From Eretmocerus hayati (Eukaryota; Arthropoda; Insecta; Hymenoptera; Aphelinidae), in the NCBI GenBank assembly GCA_029851415.1, contig CM056742.1, forward strand, positions 190,135,344 through 190,199,343: a stretch of 64,000 bases of DNA, read 5' to 3'. The position numbers and the translations under genes are program-made. Under the pieces are notes generated by a model that was given only the letters and a program-made list of their open reading frames with translations, ran no database searches and was not told the origin of the DNA. This document shows, in pieces, positions 11,801 through 20,529 of the stretch. The first letter of the stretch is position 1. Every line of letters starts with the position of its first letter.

Positions 11801-14800
11801 CACAAATATAGACTCGATACTTGGTTGGAATAATATTGGAGGATTTCTCAAGTAAATCAAGGGCCGTTCCAAGTCAACTTGATCAAAAAGATGATCTGAG
11901 TGAAATAATTGTTTATATTCTAGAGGGATATATGATCAACAGATTCTCAAAAGCTGTGATCAGATAAGGAAGTTGATTTCTTCGTTTTGATTTTTATGAG
12001 AAAGAAATTAGATCCTTCCCCCCCCCCCCTCCATTCACTTTTTTCAAAAGTATAACTTGGCGAGTATGAGTTGTTCCTCAAAACTTATTGATTTTTATCA
12101 GGTTTTCACAGTAAAAATGATGATTGATTCAAATCAGCTGTATTACATAGTTTCAACTCTTGAATGAAATGAAATCAAAGGAACTATGTCGAGTATTTCT
12201 GTAAGTTTGAGAGACCAACCATTTTCCGGGCAAAATACTTATGGCATTGTTTCAACTCGTGAAAGGAATGAAATGAATAAGAAACCATGTCGAGAGTTTT
12301 TCGAACAAGTTTGATTGTATAAGGTGATGGATTTCGGAAATTTCGCATGGTCTTTCTTATTCGTTGTTTGTTAAATCCAAACCTTGAATTGGAAGAATTG
12401 AAGAAATCAAGTATAGTTGATTAAAGAATCACGCTAATTATTTTCGAAACCGTAGAATTTTCTTTGAAAATGTGGAGCGAATCACTCGTCGCTCTTTTTG
12501 ATAATTCTTATAATACATGAGAGAGCAACGAGTGATTCGCTCCACATTTCCAAAGGAAATTCCACAGTTTCGAAAATAATTAGCGTGATCCTTTAAGGAG
12601 GCTCGCGCGCGTGGTGCCGTACCGAGCGCGGGGCCCTACGTGCAGGTAGTCAGGCCTTTCTATTTTCCGTTACGATCCTGACGCTACATATAGGTATACT
12701 CACAGTGCAAGCTATGCGATGCGGCGCGCTGCTCCACGCTCAAAACTCACTTTGAACTCAATTTACTCAAAATTTAGATCGCCAACGTATCAATTTTTTC
12801 ACACCATTAGACGCATGATGCAAAATAGCGTCAAATTATCCCATGAATATCGATTTTGGTCGTTTAGTTGCCGCACCAGCTCGTTTTCACATGTTTATCC
12901 CATTCGATTACGTGTGTAAGGATTTTTTCTGCCAAATGGGTTTACTCGAGATTTTCATCGCCAACCCATATTTTTCTTGATAGATTATGATTCCTCATTA
13001 GTTTATCTATTAATATATGTAACTTTTAAGCAGTTTCTTCGTTTTGTTAAAATTTGCGCGAGCCTCCTTAATCAACTATACTTGATTTCTTCAATTCTTC
13101 CAATTCAAGGTTTGGATTTGACAAACAACGAATAAGAAAGACCATGCAAAATTTCTGAAATCCATCACCTTATACAATCAAACTTGTTCGAAAAACTCTC
13201 GACATGGTTTCTTATTCATTTCATTCCTTTCACGAGTTGAAACAATGCCATAAGTATTTTGCCCGGAAAATGGTTGGTCTCTCAAACTTACAGAAATACT
13301 CGACATAGTTCCTTTGATTTCATTTCTTTCAAGAGTTGAAACTATGTAATACAGCTGATTTGAATCAATCATCATTTTTACTGTGAAAACCTGATAAAAA
13401 TCAATAAGTTTTGAGGAACAACTCATACTCGCCAAGTTATACTTTTGAAAAAAGTGAATGGAGGGGGGGAAGGATTATGAGATAACTTAGGTATTTCGAG
13501 GGCAAAAACGGCGGGGGTCGGGATTTGGACCAAAAATTGACTAGTTGAAATATAGCTGCAATCTGACTGCTCATAGGCGTTTTCCAATCTATCTGACATC
13601 CAAAAACAATTCCCAGACGGGCATAAACGTGTGTCAATCTATGTAAAAGATATGAGCAATTTTCGATATATTTTCGCCACGGTAAGGACATTTTGGCATG
13701 AAAAGTGATCTCAAAAAGGCGTGAATCGAAACGGGTCGTCTTCTCCGAATACATGGCCTACTTTTAAGGTGAGAGTAGACTGCAAAAAATTTCTGGACCT
13801 TGACGTTGCATAGTGTTCGAGAGCCAATGACCACGGTGAGGACAATTCTTATTTTGGAACGGAAAAATTGTCCATAAATCATCGCGTGGGAAGCTGTTCA
13901 CGTAATTCATCATTCCGCTGGTGGAACAATTTTGTTTTTTGGTGTATTAGAAATCAATTACCGCTGTTACAGAGCCGTTGCGATCCGCTGACCCGGAGTC
14001 GAATTGTCGAGAAGCATCCGAAAAATGTGCAAAATTACAGGACAGAATGTCGGCTGTGTTTTGACTTTTTTGAAGCGAGACTTAATACTCGATTTGTACA
14101 TAATATCACCTTTTTATAACCCAACTTTGATGTTTGAGTGGTACGGAACCGAGATTGAATGAATATCTCGGCAAACTACACGATCGAAATGTGCAACTCC
14201 AGTTTAGGACATGCCACGATAAGGACATTTTGACCACTTTTGGTAAGTTCAGGTCCACATTAAACTCACACTGTAAAAAATCTCTGAAATAAAATTATTC
14301 CATGGGATGACAGATTCACAATGATGAGCTTAGTAAATTTACCAAAAAGTTAGGAAATTTACAAGAGTCTTGTAATTTTACTCTGCTCAGCATGTGTAAT
14401 CGGCGGACATCACGCTGAGCATGATAAATTTCCCATGCCAGATGATGAAAATTGCACCTGCGCAGTATGCGTGATATTTGAGAAGGATTCGCTGAAATCA
14501 CGAGATAGATGTTCCTTTGAGCTGTTTCAACACCCAATTAAAGATCCAGAATGATTGTAAAGATGAATCTATGTAACGGAAGCATTATTTCTAGGTGTAA
14601 GAACTCGTTGATGCATTAACCCATCAACATAACCTTGTGCTTTGTTATTGTTTCATAGGTTGCCATCGCGAGAGGAAATTATAAGCGCGCGTGTAAATTT
14701 CATCTGCTCAGCATGATGTCCGCCGATTACACATGCTGAGCATGTTAAAATTCATAAAAATTTTTTACAGTGTATATCCGCCCCTGGAACTATTGGGACA

Positions 14801-16433
14801 TCTTCATTTCAATAGAATACACTAGATATCATCGTTAGATCATCATATTTGGTCATTTAATATGAGTGCGAGGTCAGGACATCAAATGCATAAGTTATCT
14901 TAGAATCACCATATATTGTCATAATTCCATATTTTATTTGTTAGTCACCCATTAGTTGGTCACTTTGATGGTTGGGATCCTCTCTTCTTGAAGAGCGGAT
15001 GAACCAATTTGTGTAAGGAATTTTCACAATCAAGAAGTTCCTCATCAACTGAAAACCTTATACTATTACAAGTAAAGTTGGGAGTCTTTGCATCAACTCA
15101 AGTTGAATTTCATAAACTAATTTCAAGTTTTGCTATCAAAAACCAAAAGTTGTACTGCCCCAGATTCACTTACTTAAAATTAAAAAATGTTCATCTTGGA
15201 ACGTATCACACTGCTGTTCATTGGGGAAATGATTTTTGAGAATAAGATATGGATAAGCGTTTTTGGTTTTTCTACTTGTTACTATTCACAGCTTATATTT
15301 GTCAATCTCAGAATTTTCAATCATCACCATAGCCAAGTTTTGAAATCTTTTCCCCTCCCACTTACTTTTTCCAAACGTCTAACTTGGCGAGTATCACCAA
15401 CCTTTCCCCCCATATCTCCATCTGAGATCAAAGTATGAATTTCAATTCTTGAGGGTCATGAGATCAGGGGAAACATGTTGAGTAACTTTTTACCAAAATC
15501 TAAACGTCAAACGAATGGAGAGATGAGATTGCTAAATATCGATTTCAACTCTTGAGAGTCATGAGATCAAGAAAAGTATGTCGAGTAATTGTTTTGCAAA
15601 TCTGAATGTGTAATGCATAAAGAATGATTGATTACATTACAATCTGATTATCTCTCTGTAAGCTTGACTCAACTTGAGTTACTCACCATCTCTTTTTTCC
15701 TTAAAATATATTGGAAGTAGTCTATCCAGACCAATAAAAAAAACAGAAGTAAGATAACTCAATCCAGCATTGATCGTTCCAGTTTGGAAGTCAGTAAAGA
15801 CGGTGAGTAACTCGAGTTGAGTCAAACTTACATAGAGATAATCAGATTGTAATGTAATCAATCATTCTTCATGCATTCCACATTCAGATTTTGCAAAAAA
15901 ATTACTCGACATACTTTTCTTGATCTCATGACTCTCAAGAGTTGAAATCAATATTTTGCAATCTCTCTTCATTTGTTTGACGTTAAGATTTTGGTAAAAA
16001 GTTACTCGACATGTTTCCCCTGATCTCATGACCCTCAAGAATTGAAATTCTTACTTTGATCTCAGATGGAGTTATGGGGGGAAAGGATGGTGATACTCGC
16101 CAAGTTAGACTTTTGGAAACGCATTTTTCGCCCCACACTGTTTCCATCTCTTTTCCTCCGCTTGTATTGCTATCCAATATCCTATTCGGGCATCACAATA
16201 CGCTCACACTGGGTAAATAACGCGGGGGACACTGACCTGTCGAGGCTGGGGTCGGCGTCGTTGAGGAAAACCCTGGTGAGCTTCTTACAGTATGCTCGCT
16301 CCAGATGCTGCGAGACAGCGGGACTGTAGGGCCTCCATCTGCCCTGTCGATTTTCCCACTCCCAAACGACGACCGCGTGCCCGGATCGCCCTGGCTGCTG
16401 TCCAGGCACCACCTCGCCCATGCCACCATTCAT
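3957..16433 (-). CDS. dx: Deltex E3 ubiquitin ligase, complete, 6 coding exons
   Basis: Coding exons in transcript order: 16433-16237, 5882-5690, 5467-5195, 5118-4830, 4753-4435, 4311-3957. They total 1626 nt and encode 541 residues; every intron starts GT and ends AG and all phases agree. Two WWE domains occupy roughly residues 18-175 ([41 protein letters not shown]). A C3H2C3 RING follows with C341, C344, C358, H360, H363, C366, C382 and C385. The Deltex C-terminal (DTC) domain covers 424-541 ([40 protein letters not shown]). Known for the family: WWE domains bind Notch ankyrin repeats, RING-DTC recruits E2~ubiquitin and can act on ADP-ribosylated targets, and the protein modulates Notch trafficking in the cytoplasm and on endosomes. 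The start ATG at 16433 has an in-frame TAG four codons upstream. It lacks the long Gln/His tracts of fly Deltex. Gene identity is very secure; any alternative 5' exons were not assessed. Confidence 0.95.
7402..7445. repeat. Short imperfect hairpin
   Basis: AAGCCGCCCTAAAT pairs with ATTTAGGGTGGCTT across a 10-base loop; two G/A differences are seen when extended to 17 bp. It sits in deltex intron 1. The stem is too short for a normal pre-miRNA and no known microRNA seed was recognised. Confidence 0.5.
8196..8257. repeat. 62-bp perfect inverted repeat (29-bp arms, ATTC loop)
   Basis: The arms begin TATATTGACCAATCGACATT on each strand and are separated only by ATTC. No mismatch was seen. It lies in deltex intron 1. 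It could be a solo hairpin, a tiny MITE or a hairpin RNA source; no further context supports any one. Confidence 0.85.
8865..9300. repeat. Tandem repeat, about 78-bp unit, 5-6 diverged copies
   Basis: A unit containing AGGAAGGCAATTAAACCCCC, then AAATAACCGGATGCTCGG and an AATTCTG-GAGG tail recurs at about 8890, 8969, 9048, 9125, 9203 and 9281. Copies are diverged by substitutions with few length changes. It is a minisatellite in deltex intron 1. The unit is a multiple of three, so frames stay partly open, but the reading has no family likeness. Confidence 0.8.
10111..10178. repeat. Two GC-rich short hairpins
   Basis: GAGGCGC-AATA-GCGCCTC at 10113-10130 is a perfect 7-bp stem. CACGGC-GCT-GTGCCGT follows at about 10163-10176. 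They stand out in AT-rich intron sequence. No function can be assigned. Confidence 0.4.
12425..12592. mobile_element. Hairpin MITE flanked by TTAA
   Basis: Inverted arms of about 75 bp (AGAATCACGCTAATTATTTT on the left, matching the right end GCGTGATCCT) enclose about 20 bp. TTAA stands at both edges (12421-12424 and 12593-12596). Internal ends contain TGGAGCGAATCACTCGT. TTAA flanks are typical of piggyBac-type insertions; assignment is by inference from the target site and size. Confidence 0.75.
12597..13067. mobile_element. TTAA-flanked MITE, piggyBac-like, 471 bp
   Basis: The 12-bp terminal inverted repeats GGAGGCTCGCGC lie directly inside TTAA at 12593-12596 and 13068-13071. The interior is less palindromic than its neighbours and has no transposase. 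It shares its left TTAA with the adjacent hairpin MITE, so two elements were inserted in series at one TTAA site. Confidence 0.75.
14268..14773. mobile_element. MITE-like inverted-repeat element with CACTGTAAAAAA ends
   Basis: The ends ACACTGTAAAAAA and TTTTTTACAGTGT bound 506 bp. Internal inverted blocks (14384-14424 and 14704-14745) contain GCTCAGCATGTGTAATCGGC and its reverse, each itself holding CTCAGCATG/CATGCTGAG. No coding capacity. It shares CACTGTAA end bases with the element at 57930. Confidence 0.65.
15368..16120. mobile_element. Second foldback of the AACTTGGCGAGTAT family
   Basis: The left arm from about 15368 and right arm to about 16120 are inverted copies, with GTCTAACTTGGCGAGTATCA at the ends and inner matches reaching GATTACATTACAATCTGAT and a GTTACTCACC region near 15690 and 15800. 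The centre (about 15690-15795) is unpaired. It ends about 115 bp from the deltex exon 1 splice donor. Exact outer borders are uncertain because the two flanks diverge gradually. Confidence 0.72.
16237..16433 (-). CDS. dx: deltex coding exon 1 (first half of WWE1)
   Basis: Encodes the first 65 residues plus two bases of codon 66, including [20 protein letters not shown] and the Deltex-specific stretch around [16 protein letters not shown]. The donor GTCAGT follows CTCGACAG. The split AG|G codon joins the acceptor at 5883 to continue as RYYINLKTM, which completes WWE1. The ATG at 16433-16431 is the first in frame after a TAG. The sequence 5' of it (16434-16900) is GC-rich and probably 5'UTR and promoter. 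Confidence 0.93.
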
Positions 16434-18575
16434 CGTCCTCGTCGCCTATTGCTCGCGGCGATGCTCCGCTCCACACCACTCCACACTGTCCTCGTAGACG
16501 CTGATGCTCTTACGACCTCATCTCGTGTGGGCTGGAGGCAGCCTGGTCCACAATCTGGACCTCTTCTGGACCACTGGAGATGCGAGAATCCGCGCACTTA
16601 CTAACGCGAAGAGTGAGATGCAGAGCGATGCGCTCGCGGAGCAACGGGCAGTTCAGGCGCTGCAGGCTGCAGCACGTAGCTCTCTCAGACTCAGATCGTG
16701 GGAACATTTTCTCCTCTCCCGCACGCCGCGTCCCCCGTCCCCCTTTTATTTATCCCGCAATCCTCTATATCTTCTCTCAATCCGTTCGTCCTCTCTCGCA
16801 AACTCCGCCGCGTATCCCTCTCGCCCCGTTCACGTCTTGCCTACCGCGGTCCATCCGCGCGCCGTAGTGTGCCATTCGTGCCATTCATCTCTCGCGGGTA
16901 CAGCATCATGATTTGCGCTGAAAAGTTGAGTTGATCGTGAGAACGTCGTGAAAAACCCCTTGCATCAATTCTAAATTCCCACCTCCCCTCTCACTGACAT
17001 CCTCAACAATATTCCGCAATATTTCAATCCCGTATAGTCGCCGCTCGTTTTGCGACGCTGTAGAATAGTTTTCGCAGATTTGACTTGACCGAATAAAATG
17101 TAAAACGTCGCCCGTTATCAGAAAATGTGTTCTCAACATGGAAACTGATACGATACATCCTCTAGTGAAAATAAAAATAAACCTGGCAAAAGTGACAACC
17201 CTCGTAATAGCGTCTCATTGTGGGTACACCGACTTTTGATTCAATGTCCTCAAATTACCACGATTCTTTTTCCTTATTGATTCTGCCCATCTCAAAATAA
17301 TTCCGTGGGACCCCATCAGAACAGGTCCCATGGGACTTTGTGGGACCTGGCCCTGGGAAAATTCTCCAATCTTGTTTTTTTATCAAATTTGTGTGCTGCA
17401 CGTCTCAGATGTCAAATTTTCCAAGTTTCAAGATCAAACATTTTCCCAGGGCCAGGTCCCACGAAGCAGGGATCCCGTGGGGCCCCACGGAATTATTTTC
17501 AGCAGCGTGGCTCGGGACTTGCGGGTGCGAATTATCAATTGTGAATAGACTGTATATTTGAGGTACTGTCTGATTTGTTCTCAACGAGTAAAAAAAACAG
17601 TAAAGGACACCTTCTGCTCGATAATGTTGCCCCCATGTTGCTCGCGTGATATGATATGTGAAACCACCCATGTTATTCCGCTTCATGGAAAGAGTAGAAT
17701 AACTGGCTTCACTGCCATCATCATACGTCACTTTATACATTCGCCTACGCTCAGAGAAAAAAATGATTAGTTATGACGATTAAATCGTTTTCGAATTTAA
17801 CCGTTGTCGCATCCAATATCAAGAGGTGTGTAAAACCGTGAGATCAAGAGCCATCAAGTTCCAAATAGCGAAATAATACTGATTTGAACAGGATTCGAAG
17901 CCAACAATAATCGTGTCTTGGACCACGCAAAACATGCAGTGCTACAAATTGATGTATTGCAATGATGCACTGGCAAATGTTTCAGTTCTACCAAAAAATG
18001 ATAGTCATAAGAACGAAAAAGACGATCAAATGAAATTATCCACCCCAAAGCATATGTATTTCCGACTCGAATATACCATTTAGATACGAATTTCAAGGTC
18101 ATTTAGTCCCATCGCTTCAGCTGGATTTTTCACTAGCCACCAGGATTTCCTTTGAATATCACATATACCGTTCTTACTCGCTCCATCATATTGTAATCAC
18201 TCAATATGTGAAATGGGATGAATAAAGTTGGGATAGGCACGTGGAAGCTCAATTTTCAACTTTGCGACTTTGAGGGCCAACGCGTCTAAGTTTTCGCAAT
18301 AATTCTCATATATCTGAGCTGCCACAGCTGTTGTACGTATTTTTTATTGAAAGCACTTGCATTTGAACTATGTTAAATAACAAAAGTGCAAATGCTGGAG
18401 CCTCTAATTCATCTCAACTCATTTCAGCAGCTCGGTTCTTAAGACACCGCATTGCAAGCTTCCATTATATTTTGGACCAGGCCTGTTTTGGACAGAGGCA
18501 CAGTATTGTATGCTCAAAGGAAAGGTCTATATACTGTTTTCTTCATGTTTTTTACAAATGAATCCACTCATACGA
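16434..18575. other. deltex upstream region
   Basis: 16434-16900 is markedly GC-richer and CpG-rich than the surroundings, consistent with deltex 5'UTR and promoter. It opens several overlapping frames of up to 135 codons on both strands, which look like base-composition effects. 17140-18575 is AT-rich, with one small MITE and no recognised gene. Confidence 0.45.
17294..17499. mobile_element. Small inverted-repeat element, about 206 bp
   Basis: The ends AAAATAATTCCGTGGGACCC and the reverse-complement GGCCCCACGGAATTATTTT. Internally CCTGGCCCTGGGAAAA and TTTTCCCAGGGCCAGGTCCC are also inverted, so it folds along most of its length. It lies upstream of deltex. No target duplication was evident. 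Confidence 0.65.
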
Positions 18576-19828
18576 GGGCTATTCCAGTTAAGACCGTCCA
18601 ATGAAGTGAGGTCAAAAAATTAGATTTCCTCCGGGATGAAGTATATGATTCTACAGCTAAAATGAGGTGACACGTGTTCTTTTGCTTAGCCCAGATCGAC
18701 TTTGCATCGGAGTTATGCGAATTTCCAGTTCGGAGTCGAATATTGAGATTGGCACTCTGAAATTGGGAAAAGCTCCACAATTTTGCTCCTAATGGGACTT
18801 TTGAGGCGGGGCTTGGTGGGAAAAATCAAACACGACGTACCTTATCAGAATAGAGTCCTATGGTGCTCAACATTTCGTATATAGAGTCCCAAAAAGCGAC
18901 AATTTGATGAAAAATGAAAGAATGCAATCTCTCAAAAAAAATAAATTCGTATCCCTCAGAATTTTTTTTCGAGAGTACTTTGAACGATTGCCAAACATGA
19001 TGCTTCTGCTCCGGTAGACACTAAAAATTCGCGGGGGGCGCTGAAAAATATTTTCTGAAAAAAAATCAGATTATTGTGATAATTGGGTAACAACTATTAA
19101 GGAAAGGGTATATTTCCTTTTCCAAGAGTATTGTAATCCCATGGAAGTGTTCCAAGATGATTAATTTCGTCGGGTGTCGCTAAAATTCCGTTTTTGAGTG
19201 ATTAGTGCTCAATTTAACGATGGATCCCGAAATTGATCATCTTGGAACACTTCCATGCGATTGTAATACTCTTGGAAAAGGAAATAGACCTTTCTCACAA
19301 TATTTGTCACTGAATTTCAACTATAATCTGGTTTTTTGAATTTTTTTCAGGAAATTTTTTTTAGCGCCTCCCACGAAATTTTAGCGTCTACCGGAGCAGG
19401 AGCATCATGTTTGCAGTGCATTGTTCAAAGTACTCTAAAAAAATGTTCAAAGAGATACGAATTCATCTTTTTGAGTAACTGCATTCTTTCATTTTTCATC
19501 AAATTGCCACTTTTTGGGACTCTGTGCGAAATGTTGAGCTTCATAGGATTCTGTTCTAATGAGGCACGTCGTGTTTGATTTTCCCCACCAAGCCTCATCT
19601 AAAAAGACCCATTAGGAGCAAAGTTGTGGAGCTGTTACCAATTTCAGAGTGCCAATCTCAATTTTTGACTCCAAACTGGAAATTCGCACAGCTCCGATGC
19701 AAAGTCGATCTGGGCTAAACAAAACGATACGTGTCACCTCATTTTAGCTTTAGAATCATATACTTCATCCCGGAGGCAATCTAATTTTCTGACCTTACTT
19801 CATTGGACGGTCTTTACTGGAATAGCCC
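18576..19828. mobile_element. Foldback element, 1253 bp, ACGA target duplication
   Basis: The ends GGGCTATTCCAGT...ACTGGAATAGCCC are flanked on both sides by ACGA (18572-18575 and 19829-19832). Arms of almost 600 bp meet around a 58-bp centre (about 19170-19227); inner matches include CTTTTCCAAGAGTATTGTAA. Arm identity is moderate to high with small indels. No transposase was seen. It occupies the intergenic space between divergent deltex and Usp30. Confidence 0.8.
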
Positions 19829-20529
19829 ACGAGACGTAGAATGAATTTAGCTCTGAATCTGAAATGTGAGAGAGGCTTCGTAGAATGTCTCCACGTGCTG
19901 CCCGATCGAGTCATCAACTCATCCGAGGGCAAACATTATATGACCCGTGACCGCCTTGTTCAAAAGTTCCCGCCTCAGCGCACCTGTGAAACTGAAATCA
20001 CATTAGGTTAGGCGCACGCATTTGCCTGCCGCAGTCGCAGACGACGTAAAAGTGCGTATTAAAAGTTAGTAAAAGTGAGAGGAGAGGTGTTTGACCGCAA
20101 TGTGCACTAAATTATCAAACAACAATAAAATAAATAACGCGTGATTTGGGTCAATAGATTGAAAAGACCGCTAGCTCTCGCTGCTTGACAAAGGGAGAGT
20201 GGAAGGAGCAAACGAGCAAACGGAGAGCAGCTTGCATCCTCTCGTTCGGGTACTCAATTCATGTCAGTTCAACAAAATTTTGAGGAAGACAGTTATTTAA
20301 TGAAGTGATAGCAATGTGACTTGAGGAGGTATCTTTATCATGGTCTCATTGTCTAACCGAGGAAGAGAACAGCTCGAACATATCTCCAACACGGAGATGG
20401 TCACTCTAACTTCGTGATGGGTTCTGCTAACGGGCTCATAGACTCGAACAGATATTACTCAAATCTCACAGCATCAGAAAGACCTTGTAACGAGAGCGAT
20501 CTTCGGGTCGACTAAAATCGTCGGGTGCC
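19829..20529 (+). other. Usp30 upstream and 5'UTR region
   Basis: Between the foldback element and the Usp30 start codon. Contains the TTAGGTTAGG motif and presumably the Usp30 promoter; no TATA box or initiator was convincing. Confidence 0.4.
20003..20012 (+). repeat. TTAGGTTAGG motif
   Basis: Two units of the arthropod telomere-type repeat TTAGG, about 0.5 kb upstream of the Usp30 start. Such short motifs are often seen near promoters in some insects; here it is only a two-copy match. Confidence 0.4.

Larger units (their letters stand above)
12012..13475. mobile_element. Foldback element with about 410-bp arms, interrupted at its centre
   Basis: The left arm 12012-12424 and right arm 13068-13475 are near-identical inverted copies; the shared end region reads ATCCTTCCCCC and CAAAAGTATAACTTGGCGAG. 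The arms meet in sequence at TATAGTTGATTAATCAACTA, a perfect palindrome centred on TTAA. Two smaller elements now sit in that TTAA. The left end has a longer poly-C tract than the right. The AACTTGGCGAGTAT ends recur in the element at about 15.4-16.1 kb, so both belong to one family. Lies in deltex intron 1. Confidence 0.82.
5883..16236 (-). other. dx: deltex intron 1 (10.35 kb)
   Basis: Bounded by donor GTCAGT (16236-16231) and acceptor CGCAG (ends 5883). It carries a TA dinucleotide run near 6400, the 62-bp hairpin, the 78-bp tandem repeat, the nested TTAA palindrome, a CACTGTAA MITE and a second foldback. No other gene recognised. Three loose copies of a CACGGTAAGGACATTTTG-like motif lie at about 13677, 13831 and 14215. 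Confidence 0.85.

Noticed and set aside
16182..16911. Several overlapping plus-strand frames (up to 135 codons) opposite deltex exon 1
   Set aside because: They are shadows of the deltex exon and its GC-rich upstream region; only the minus-strand frame has a domain (WWE).
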